A stretch of DNA of 42,245 nt from Candidatus Electryonea clarkiae (GTDB lineage: Bacteria; Electryoneota; Electryoneia; Electryoneales; Electryoneaceae), in the NCBI GenBank assembly GCA_030765455.1, contig JAVCCM010000036.1, positions 1 through 42,245 on the forward strand, given 5' to 3'. The notes beneath the pieces were generated by a model. It was not told the origin of the DNA. It saw only the letters and a program-made list of their open reading frames with translations, and ran no database searches. Position numbers and translations under genes: made by a program. Positions 8,048 to 15,824 of the stretch are shown here, one piece after another (the first letter of the stretch is position 1; each line of letters starts with the position of its first letter).

Positions 8048-9170
8048 GTGAAATCCAGGCTGAAAATCCTTTATGCGCATAACTACTATTTAATACCGGC
8101 TGGGGAAGACCTTTCATTTGAGTAGGACATCAGGCTTCTCAATGAGCAAGGGGCACCAGGTAGAGACATATATCCGGCATAACAGGGAAATTGACGAACA
8201 GTCGAAAATATTAACTGGAATCGGCACCACCTGGAGTCAAACCGATTACAAAAAGGTGCAGCAACGGATTCAACAGTTCAAACCCGATATTGTTCATGTA
8301 AACATTTTTTTCACTTATTTCTCCCTCAATCTACTATGCCGCTTCGGCTGAAAGAGTTCCGGTAATACAGAACCTCCGTAATTATCGTCTTGTTTGTCCC
8401 GGTGGAACTTTATTTCGCTCTTCCGCCATCTGCGAGGAATGCCTTGGAAAACGATTGCCCTTACCAGCTATTCGACATGCCTGTTATCGTAATAATACAT
8501 TTGCATCATCTGCCGTTACAATGATGCTTTCGTTTCATCACATTTTCAAAACATGGCAAAACAAGGTTTCCGGATATATTGCACTGACAGATTTTATGAA
8601 ACAAAAATATATCGAAGGTGGTTTCCCTGCACATAAGATTGCTGTCCGACCGCTTTATATTCATCCCGACCCAGGATATAAGCAGGGAGAGAAAAAATAT
8701 GCTTTATATGCAGGAAGATTGACAGTTGAAAAAGGTTTGCCATTCCTCCTGAACGCCTGGAAGCATCTTGATGAAAAGATCCCACTCAAAATTATCGGCG
8801 ACGGCAAACTGCGTGATTATGTTATCGAAGAATCTTCACAGATGGATGAAGTTGAATATCATGATTGGACATCTCACGAAGAACTGCTGAAACTCATCGC
8901 TGAAGCACGTTTCTTTATCTTTCCATCACAATGGTATGAAGGTTTTGGCAGGGTGATCCTGGAGGCGTTCTTAAGGCGTGTTCCCTTAATTGCGACGGAC
9001 TTAGGCGCCACGGGGAACATAATCGAACACCGGCGCACCCGGAAGAGATGGAAATAATGGGTATAGAAGCGCGACGGGAATTTGAAATGCACTACACCGC
9101 GGAAAAGAACATTTCTCAGCTTGAAAAGATTTACGAAAATATTTTGTCCGATTCTTCCGGAATATCATGA
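8048..9170 (+). pseudogene. GT4-family glycosyltransferase, decayed
   Basis: Pieces of one glycosyltransferase lie in different frames. They are an N-terminus 'KILYAHNYYLIPAGED' (8048-8126, ends at TAG), then 'KGHQVETYIRHNREIDEQ' and 'FKPDIVHVN' (8118-8300), then 'ERVPVIQNLRNYRLVCPGG' (about 8355-8430), then a long piece with 'YAGRLTVEKGLPFLLNAW' and 'PSQWYEGFGRVILEAFLR' (8455-9020). A final piece 'HPEEMEIMGIEARREFE' and 'EKNISQLEKIYENIL' runs to TGA 9168. The EX7E-type donor-site region is present, but the ~60-70 residues normally between 'LIATDLGA' and 'HPEEM' are mostly deleted. At least three frame changes and one deletion make it inactive. No other polysaccharide genes lie beside it. Confidence 0.85.
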
Positions 9171-9318
9171 AGATCAGGCTTCTGCTTAAAATCACTTAGC
9201 TTTATATTATTATTCTTATGACTCTTCTATCCTGACTAATGACTTGCGATTCCCCTGATTATTTCATCAAGTTTGAAAAAATTAACATCAATTTAGGTTG
9301 AATCAGGTTATTAGTATT

Positions 9319-9777
9319 ATGAAGAATCTTCTCAAAGAGTCGCTTCAGCCGGAAAACATTTTCCTGAACGTAGAATCTGAAGATCGTTTTTCGCTTATCC
9401 GCCGGCTTGTTGGTCTTCTCAAGGAAAATCAAGCTGTAGATGATGAGGCACAGCTTATTGAAGACGCAGTCGTTCGTGAAGAGGATATGGCTACGGGAAT
9501 TTCTGATGGAATTGCCCTGCCACATGCTCGCACTTCAACAGTCGAGACTCTAACCGTCGCTTTTGCCCGACCTGAAATTCCGATTCAATTCGAGAGTGCG
9601 GATGGTAGGCCCGCAGATTTGATATTCTTTTCAGCTATACCACCTCATTGCATTGAGAATTATTTAAAATTAACAGCTTACCTGATTCGCTTATTAGGAC
9701 AAGAAGAAATTGCAGAGGGTCTGCGGAGAGCCGGTTCAGCCTCTGAAGTTCTCATTGCATTAAAACTAAATGATTGA
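9319..9777 (+). CDS. PTS EIIA-2 domain protein (PtsN/fructose-type)
   Basis: The protein is 152 aa from ATG 9319; a TTG at 9298 would add seven residues. The whole length matches a stand-alone EIIA of the fructose/mannitol/nitrogen class. 'REEDMATGISDGIALPHAR' contains the histidine that is phosphorylated by HPr in this family. No EIIB, EIIC, HPr or EI genes are nearby, so a regulatory role of the PtsN type is more likely than sugar uptake. It may be cotranscribed with the MerR-like gene 185 nt downstream, but no overlap or shared signal shows this. Confidence 0.88.
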   Translation: MKNLLKESLQPENIFLNVESEDRFSLIRRLVGLLKENQAVDDEAQLIEDAVVREEDMATGISDGIALPHARTSTVETLTVAFARPEIPIQFESADGRPADLIFFSAIPPHCIENYLKLTAYLIRLLGQEEIAEGLRRAGSASEVLIALKLND

Positions 9778-9962
9778 TTCTGCTCCTCTTGGTCAACAAT
9801 AACCAAGCTCCAAGCGTTTTACTCGAGTCTCCTGCTAAAGATTTCCACTAAATCAGCCGATATGATAAGTGTCAATCATCCTGGATTAGCATCCCTGGAT
9901 GGTTTAGCCGCAAGAAACCGGTATGACAATAGAGGTCTATCCGGAAAAGAAAGGTAGTAATA

Positions 9963-10385
9963 ATGCCTTCAAACAATAATGACACAGCGCGTGTTCTCTA
10001 CTCAATCTCTCAGGTTAACGCCATGACGGGAGTAGGAACACCAACAATCCGCAAATGGGAAAATGCTTTCAGAGATTACCTCAGTGTGGTGAGGACGCCT
10101 GGGGGACAGAGGCGATTCAATCAGGATGCTGTCGATAAAATCGAACTCCTGAAGCACCTGATATACGAAGAGGGACTCTCTCTTGAAGGAGCTCGCAGAC
10201 GTCTCGAGCAAATGGAAAGCGGTAAGCCTGAAGATGTAGATCAGGATCCTGCTGTTGAACAGCTTGCGGAACTCGTGACAGATATGCTGTTGCGAAAACT
10301 GTTTAAGGACGGGTTAGACCCCCCCGGGGAGCATGGCCTTTCTCCGCCGTTCCTGACGCGTGAGAAGGGACCGAAGATCGATTGA
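9963..10385 (+). CDS. MerR-like transcriptional regulator
   Basis: The protein is 140 aa. Residues ~11-80 form a MerR-type winged helix-turn-helix: 'YSISQVNAMTGVGTPTIRKW', then 'TPGGQRRFNQDAVDKI', then 'LIYEEGLSLEGARRRLEQM'. The usual C-terminal effector or coiled-coil domain is short, and the ending is rich in P and G. Similar proteins in FCB and delta-proteobacteria often sit near integration host factor or cell-envelope genes, but no such link is visible here. The ribosome-binding site is aaaggtag before ATG 9963. A clear terminator follows at 10421. Confidence 0.88.
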   Translation: MPSNNNDTARVLYSISQVNAMTGVGTPTIRKWENAFRDYLSVVRTPGGQRRFNQDAVDKIELLKHLIYEEGLSLEGARRRLEQMESGKPEDVDQDPAVEQLAELVTDMLLRKLFKDGLDPPGEHGLSPPFLTREKGPKID

Positions 10386-10420
10386 TCAGGCGCCCGGGAG
10401 GTACCCGATACGCCAAGTTT

Positions 10421-10449
10421 AGCCCCGCAGAGATGCGGGGCTTCTTTTT
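10421..10449 (+). terminator. Rho-independent terminator after the MerR-like gene
   Basis: agccccgca / tgcggggct arms pair perfectly around a gaga loop and are followed by tcttttt. It ends the PTS-EIIA/MerR transcription unit. Confidence 0.92.
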
Positions 10450-10497
10450 GTATAAAGCGGTCGTTGAAAACAAGACCTGGTTTCAATTGAATAGATA

Positions 10498-10530
10498 TTG
10501 CCCGGACATCAAGCTGATCCGGGGCACACT
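10498..10530. repeat. Dispersed palindromic repeat, copy 1
   Basis: The copy reads ttgcccggacatcaagctg, then atccggggcacact. The core arms ccgga and tccgg pair around an atcaagct-type loop. A second copy lies at 10597, 99 nt away, in the same orientation. Confidence 0.7.
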
Positions 10531-10596
10531 GCGGGGATGCTTTTGATATATATAGGGGGGCTTGGAAATAATGATCAGTTCAAAATCGAATTGTCA

Positions 10597-10628
10597 TTGC
10601 CCGGACATCAAGCTGTCCGGGGCACACT
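10597..10628. repeat. Dispersed palindromic repeat, copy 2
   Basis: The copy is identical to copy 1 apart from one extra base in copy 1 (gctgatccgg against gctgtccgg). In this copy the palindrome ccggacatcaagctgtccgg is perfect in its 6-bp arms. Confidence 0.75.
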
Positions 10629-10650
10629 ACGCACACTTGAGATTTGTCCA

Positions 10651-10935
10651 TTATTGATTCGTGAACACGATACAGGCTGTGCCGGTAATCCTGACTTTCC
10701 TGTGCATTGCTGATGGGGTAGCTCCCATCTTCTCACCAAGAAGTTTCTTGATTTCAGCCTCTGTTTCCGGATCAAGCTCTTCTTCGGGAGTGATAAAATA
10801 ATGATCCTCATCCATCCCGACATACCACACATTCTCGCCCGTTACACCGGATGAAGCGCCATCGTCAATATGAGTCGCCTTCTCACACAATATTTTGATC
10901 AGGTGACCGCCCATTTCTGTCAGAATCACATCCAT
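10651..10935 (-). CDS. Small acidic protein of unknown function
   Basis: The reading frame is open from 11109. The most likely start is ATG 10935 (or ATG 10941), because gaaagg lies 9 nt upstream of the former and the more upstream codons cross the terminator of the cytochrome gene. The product is about 94 aa. Acidic and glycine-containing segments ('VWYVGMDEDHYFITPEEELD', 'PETEAEIKKLLGEKM') precede a basic C-terminus with no recognised domain. It is on the same strand as the cytochrome gene but separated by that gene's terminator. Confidence 0.6.
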   Translation of the reverse strand: MDVILTEMGGHLIKILCEKATHIDDGASSGVTGENVWYVGMDEDHYFITPEEELDPETEAEIKKLLGEKMGATPSAMHRKVRITGTACIVFTNQ

Positions 10936-11030
10936 TTTCATTTTCCTTTCAATCAAATCTGGAAAGATATCATAACTCAAGCTATACGAAGGTAATCCTT
11001 TATCCGTATTCATAAAACAGTGGCTAACAA

Positions 11031-11060
11031 TAAAAACCCGGATAGATTTTATCCGGGTTA
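11031..11060 (-). terminator. Rho-independent terminator of the cytochrome gene (minus strand)
   Basis: On the minus strand the stem aacccggata / tatccgggtt with a short aaatc loop is followed by ttta. It lies 54 nt past the stop of the multiheme cytochrome gene. Confidence 0.85.
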
Positions 11061-11113
11061 TGTTCAACTTGTATTTCTTCCCGGAGTCGAGCATCCGGGT
11101 GTATCTCAAGTGA

Positions 11114-12559
11114 TTATTTCATGAGTACCATTTTAGACATTACTGAACCTGCACCAGTGCTGAGTTGGACAAAGTAAATTCCGGATGACAGACCTTCACC
11201 GTCAAACTGTACTTTGTAAACTCCAGGCATTGCAGGACCATCTCGCAGAACCGCGATTTCACGTCCTAACCTGTCAAACACTGAAAGTTTTGTTATATAT
11301 GGTTTATCAATCGAGAATTCAATTGTAGTTGTCGGATTAAATGGATTCGGATATACTGAATTAATGCTGAATGTTTCAGGTAACGTACCGGCATCAGAAT
11401 CTGTTACACTTGCGGCATGATCAGTATGAATGTTTACAGCATAAGCTACAGCCTCTTCAAGAGTCAGATTATTATGCTCCTCAAGATCGACATGGCATCC
11501 AAGACATGAATAATCCAATGTGACGAAAGCTTTACCGTCATCATCGACTGCCCAGAACATATTTCCGCTTTCATCTTCCCAGACATTATCTTCCCGAGTA
11601 GTTGCATCGGTCATGATCTGGAAAAAGTGTCCACGTACATCGCCTTTGTAATCGTTGAAAGTCTGTCCTGATTTTCCGGTATAAGACATGTGGCATTCGA
11701 TACATGCTACATCTTCCATATCATCGACAACGTAGAAACCATTTTCTTCAGAACCAGGATGACAGTTATTGCATGAGAAACTTTCCGGAATCCCGCCATC
11801 ATTATAAACTGTGCTGCGATGCTGGTCGTGGCAGGTTATACATTCCAATCCGGCATGTGAACCCATAGCATGATCTTCAGCTTGTTGATGATGACGTCCA
11901 AAGCCGCCCTTCCAAGGATTACGACCTTCACTGTCGCGGTAATGGCATTCTGCACAATCTTTGCCGCCAGTAGGTACTACATTGCCTGGATCGGCAACGT
12001 GATCACCTGCTGGGCCGTGGCATGCTTCACAACGAATACCTTCCTCTGTCCAGGTTCCTACCATGCCGGGCATATCATACATATTGCCACCTTCAGCATC
12101 ATAACCGGTGGTATGGCATCTGCCACAGTCATAGGGTTTGCCATCATCACCCACACCAGTGTATTCACCATCATGATATCCTGCCCATGTATCATTCAGC
12201 AGGTTATACTGGGTAGTTTCACCTTCATCGCCGGTATAAATGTATCCCTGATCTGTAACGAAGCGGGCTTTCCAATAGTAGTTACCGATCACAAATTCTA
12301 CGTCCGACCATTCAAGCTGTGCTCCCCATGCAACCGGGAGTCCAGGCGCTTCAGTCCAGGGCCAGGTGCCTTCAGCAGGAACTTCGCCGCCAGTACGGGT
12401 AAGCTTGTAGGGATGACCCGAATCTTTGTAACCATCATAAAATCCATCTACAGGATTATTTGCATGGCAACCCGCACAAGCTTCATCGCCAACGTAATCC
12501 TGTGCATAAGCACCAAATGCAACAAAAGTTGCTAATAAAATCAGCATCAATCTTTTCAT
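11114..12559 (-). CDS. Secreted octaheme c-type cytochrome with T9SS sorting domain
   Basis: The protein is 481 aa with a signal peptide at 1-20 ('LLATFVAFGAYAQ'). Eight CXXCH heme sites can be counted: CAGCH 28-32, CGRCH 145-149, CEACH 177-181, CAECH 202-206, CITCH 240-244, CNNCH 263-267, CIECH 286-290 and CLGCH 352-356. The layout recalls cytochrome c554/multiheme families that carry periplasmic or extracellular electrons. Residues ~395-481 ('INSVYPNPFNPTTTIEF' to 'SKMVLMK') are a T9SS type A sorting domain, so it should end up outside the outer membrane. A role in respiration to an external acceptor is inferred; no partner reductase adjoins. It is the first gene of a minus-strand block but has its own terminator. 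Confidence 0.92.
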   Translation of the reverse strand: MKRLMLILLATFVAFGAYAQDYVGDEACAGCHANNPVDGFYDGYKDSGHPYKLTRTGGEVPAEGTWPWTEAPGLPVAWGAQLEWSDVEFVIGNYYWKARFVTDQGYIYTGDEGETTQYNLLNDTWAGYHDGEYTGVGDDGKPYDCGRCHTTGYDAEGGNMYDMPGMVGTWTEEGIRCEACHGPAGDHVADPGNVVPTGGKDCAECHYRDSEGRNPWKGGFGRHHQQAEDHAMGSHAGLECITCHDQHRSTVYNDGGIPESFSCNNCHPGSEENGFYVVDDMEDVACIECHMSYTGKSGQTFNDYKGDVRGHFFQIMTDATTREDNVWEDESGNMFWAVDDDGKAFVTLDYSCLGCHVDLEEHNNLTLEEAVAYAVNIHTDHAASVTDSDAGTLPETFSINSVYPNPFNPTTTIEFSIDKPYITKLSVFDRLGREIAVLRDGPAMPGVYKVQFDGEGLSSGIYFVQLSTGAGSVMSKMVLMK

Positions 12560-12844
12560 GAATTTCTCCGAATTGTTTATGTGTATGAGTGTTTACTTTT
12601 TAAACAAGCACCAAATATGATCTCAAAATAAAATCAAATTTGAATTATTTCAGGTTATGTGAATAATGGAACAATATTCAAAGCACCCATTTTTCTCATA
12701 ATTCTCTACTAATAAATTATGATTTCACAGTGCAATATGTCTATAAGGGGTTAGGTACAGCTCTCTGGGGAGTATTCCTGAATACGGGAGAAAATCCCGG
12801 AAAATTCAATTATCAGATGATAATCGGCAAGAATATTTGAAATA

Positions 12845-13519
12845 TTATTTCCACAGGTCAACATCGATCAGCCCGAGCTTTGCAGCATATCTGACCAGCT
12901 CGATTGTACTATGCAGATCGAGTTTATTCATAATATTTGTACGGTGATTTTCTACTGTCTTTGAGCTGATGAAAAGTTTGTCGGCACATTGTTTTGCAGA
13001 TGATCCTTCCGCAAGCATCCGCAATATTTCCTGTTCCCGGGGGGTAAGAGCGTTGTAAGCGGCATCAGTTATTTTCGTCTCCCTGTCAGGAGATTCTATC
13101 AGTTTCTGGATAACTTTGGAGGATACAGAGCTGTCAAGGAAGAACTTACCGTCAGCCACCATTTCCATGCCTTGAAGAAGATTTTCTGAAGCTGATTCTT
13201 TCACAATGAACCCGGTAGCGCCATTCTTAAATGCTTCCGCAATGTATTCGATTTTCGAATGCATGCTAACGACTAATATCTGTATTTGTTCGGAGATATT
13301 TTTTATCTCTTTTGATAAGCGGATGCCATTTTCATCCGGGAGAGAAATATCCATCAAGACAAGATCCGGTCGAAGATCTTCGGCTAATTTCTTTGCATCC
13401 CTGGCATTGCCCGCTTCAGCAACAATCTCAAATTTTTCATTCTTGCGAATAATAGTTTTCAGGCCTTCCCTGAAAACAGGGTGATCATCAATAATCAATA
13501 CACTAATTTTACCGCTCAA
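12845..13519 (-). CDS. NarL/FixJ-type response regulator
   Basis: The protein is 224 aa. Receiver domain residues are D11/D12, the phosphorylated D57 in 'LVLMDISLP' and K107 in 'GFIVKES'. The C-terminal LuxR-type helix-turn-helix is 'LTPREQEILRMLAEG' followed by 'ISSKTVENHRTNIMNKL'. The start is TTG 13519 with ggaaaag upstream, and the gene overlaps the end of the sensor kinase by 11 nt, so the two are translationally coupled partners. Promoter targets are unknown. The adjacent TonB receptor and the divergent catabolic cluster are candidates by position only. Confidence 0.93.
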   Translation of the reverse strand: MSGKISVLIIDDHPVFREGLKTIIRKNEKFEIVAEAGNARDAKKLAEDLRPDLVLMDISLPDENGIRLSKEIKNISEQIQILVVSMHSKIEYIAEAFKNGATGFIVKESASENLLQGMEMVADGKFFLDSSVSSKVIQKLIESPDRETKITDAAYNALTPREQEILRMLAEGSSAKQCADKLFISSKTVENHRTNIMNKLDLHSTIELVRYAAKLGLIDVDLWK

Positions 13520-15632
13520 TTTTCTTTTCCCTCAATGGAATTTCTATGAATATCTTCGTCCCTTTATCAACAATGGATTCTATACGTATTTCACCCTGCA
13601 GAACTCTTGTCCTCTCACGCATGCCCTGTAATCCCATTCTCTTATTCCGGATAGCTTCTTCCATTTTCTCATCAACGTTGAAGCCAACACCGTCATCCTC
13701 TATCCTAAGAATAATATTGGGATATGTAGCTACGATCTTAACAGATACTTGCTCGGCATCAGCATGGTTTCTAATATTATTAAGCGCTTCCTGAACAATA
13801 CGAAAAAGATTGATCTCCGTTTCAAAATCCATCTCAAGGTTATCCAGCCCCGCAGAGGAATATACAACTTTTATTCCGCTGTTTTCCGAGAAGTCTTCAC
13901 AATATGAAAATAACGCATTGGAAATGCCTAATTGATCGAGTCCGGGAGGACGTAATTCATACGCCATCTGGCGAACAACTGATATAGAATCTTGAAGGAG
14001 AAGGGATAGACTTTTGAGTTTTTCAAGGATTTGATCACTTATTGTTGATTCACTGTTTATAGCATTGTCACATGCAATCTTCGACGCTGATAAATTTTGT
14101 GCCAGATTATCATGCAGGTCAAGCGCAATTTTCCGGCGCTCAGATTCCTGTGCCATTATTAACTGTTGAGTCAATGTGTGAATATTTTCTTCCGAATTTT
14201 TTCTTGCGGTTATATCACGAATTGTACCAACAATGAACATTCCCTCCTGATGTGTACCTACAGACAATGACAATTCTATTGGAAATAGACTACCATCACT
14301 ACGCTTTGCGGAAAGCTCAACTGTTCTTCCCATCATCGAAGTTGGTTGTTTTGTCATTAGGAAAGTTTTCATAGCCTGGCTATGCTTGCCCATAAAATTT
14401 CCGGGAATCAACATTGAAATCGATTGTCCAACCATCTCCTCGCTGCTGAATCCAAACATTTCTTCCGCAGCCTGGTTGAAAATAAACAGAAGACCTTTTC
14501 GATCAATAGCTATCATTGCATCTTTGCCCGAATCTACCACAGCTCTGAATAGTTTTTCGCTTTTCTCTAAAGACTGTTGTGCTTGATTTCTTTCATCAAT
14601 TTCAGATTTTAGTTTCGAGTGAGTAGAAACCAGGTTATGCTCGACACGTCCAAGGTAAAAATAAAATAATGTGAACAGAATTCCACCCAAAACTATACTC
14701 ATTGATACGAAAAGTGTGAACAGCAACCTTAATGAAGCCAGGTCAGATGTGACATCACTTAATACGATGATATCACCAACATCAATATCTCCCGCATCAA
14801 TCAGTGGGATAAATCCACCGCGAAACTCTTTATCATTCACCGACACACTGAATCTTGAATTTGCATGTTTGGAATGTATTTGCTTGAGGTGATTACCCAT
14901 TTCAATCGGAATATCTTCCAAAGTCTGGTCGATAATAACAAAATCAGCGAAAGTATCCCAATCACCCGAACGCCCCATCATCCTCATACCTTCGTCCCAG
15001 GCTTCACGGTCAAGAAGACGCTTGTCGATCGCAAAAAACAGCTCTACACCCATAATATTACTCAACAATGATGTCAGGTGTTTGATCTCTTTTCCGAATT
15101 CAAGATATCCAACCAGTTGATCATCGATTATCCAGGGATGTACAACACGCAGGGTGAATGTTCCGAAGGTACCAAGCTCTATCCCCCAAACCGGTTGTTT
15201 CTTTTCTGCCGCCTTGTCAAGAGTCGTACGTTGAAGAAGATCACCGTATTGTTCTTTGTTATGGACTCTCAGGTAGCATGTTCGATCCAGATCAATGAAA
15301 TAGAAGTGAGAAACCTGGTGCTTATTGCGTATTTCGTTAAAAAGTGTAATGGAGTGCTGATAAAGTTCTTCACGGTCACGCTTCATCCATGCTTGCTGCA
15401 TTAACTCGTCATCTCTTATCTGATCAATGAGTTTTCCGTAAAGTTCAGCATCATTCTCCAATTCAGTATTGAATAGCAGTTGGATACCATCCAGCCTGGA
15501 ACGAACGGTTTCTTCGATTTGCCTTCGCTGCATCCAATAAACGCTAATCATTGAAACTGTGAGAACGAGTACAAGCGTTGCTGCTATTGGAATCAGGATA
15601 CGCGTCCTGATTTTTTCAACTTTATTTGTCAT
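13509..15632 (-). CDS. Sensor histidine kinase with double-CACHE-like periplasmic domain and PAS domain
   Basis: The protein is 707 aa. It has TM1 at ~12-34, a periplasmic sensor at ~35-298 resembling the double-CACHE/sCache_like type ('HFYFIDLDRTCYLRVHNKEQ' is typical), and TM2 at ~301-328. A PAS domain at ~358-478 ('AMIAIDRKGLLFIFNQAAEE') ends 'VGTIRDITARK'. The HisKA_3 dimerisation helix has the phospho-acceptor H507 in 'IALDLHDNLAQNLS', with ATPase boxes N618/N619, 'DDGVG' 646-650 and 'GLQGMRER' 667-674. It phosphorylates the overlapping NarL-type regulator. CACHE domains of this kind bind small molecules outside the cytoplasm; the ligand is not visible. Confidence 0.93.
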   Translation of the reverse strand: MTNKVEKIRTRILIPIAATLVLVLTVSMISVYWMQRRQIEETVRSRLDGIQLLFNTELENDAELYGKLIDQIRDDELMQQAWMKRDREELYQHSITLFNEIRNKHQVSHFYFIDLDRTCYLRVHNKEQYGDLLQRTTLDKAAEKKQPVWGIELGTFGTFTLRVVHPWIIDDQLVGYLEFGKEIKHLTSLLSNIMGVELFFAIDKRLLDREAWDEGMRMMGRSGDWDTFADFVIIDQTLEDIPIEMGNHLKQIHSKHANSRFSVSVNDKEFRGGFIPLIDAGDIDVGDIIVLSDVTSDLASLRLLFTLFVSMSIVLGGILFTLFYFYLGRVEHNLVSTHSKLKSEIDERNQAQQSLEKSEKLFRAVVDSGKDAMIAIDRKGLLFIFNQAAEEMFGFSSEEMVGQSISMLIPGNFMGKHSQAMKTFLMTKQPTSMMGRTVELSAKRSDGSLFPIELSLSVGTHQEGMFIVGTIRDITARKNSEENIHTLTQQLIMAQESERRKIALDLHDNLAQNLSASKIACDNAINSESTISDQILEKLKSLSLLLQDSISVVRQMAYELRPPGLDQLGISNALFSYCEDFSENSGIKVVYSSAGLDNLEMDFETEINLFRIVQEALNNIRNHADAEQVSVKIVATYPNIILRIEDDGVGFNVDEKMEEAIRNKRMGLQGMRERTRVLQGEIRIESIVDKGTKIFIEIPLREKKIER

Positions 15633-15824
15633 GCTGGAGGTTATGGTTCAATCTCCTGAATATTCAAGTCTTTCGGTATTGTCGATTAATCAATTAAATA
15701 ATATATAAGTTATTATATCCGTTTACACAATGCAGTAAAGATCACCTTTTTTTTAAGGACAGTAATCCTCGATATCTTCTCGATGTAATTATAAAATTCA
15801 ATAACCATCGACCTTTTAACTACG

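Noticed and set aside
10381..10449. tRNA or small RNA before the terminator hairpin
   Set aside because: No cloverleaf or acceptor stem could be built; the hairpin with T-run is simply a terminator.
10651..11109. Full 152-codon frame as the small minus-strand gene
   Set aside because: Its first 56 codons cross the cytochrome gene's terminator; the ribosome-binding site supports a start at 10935.
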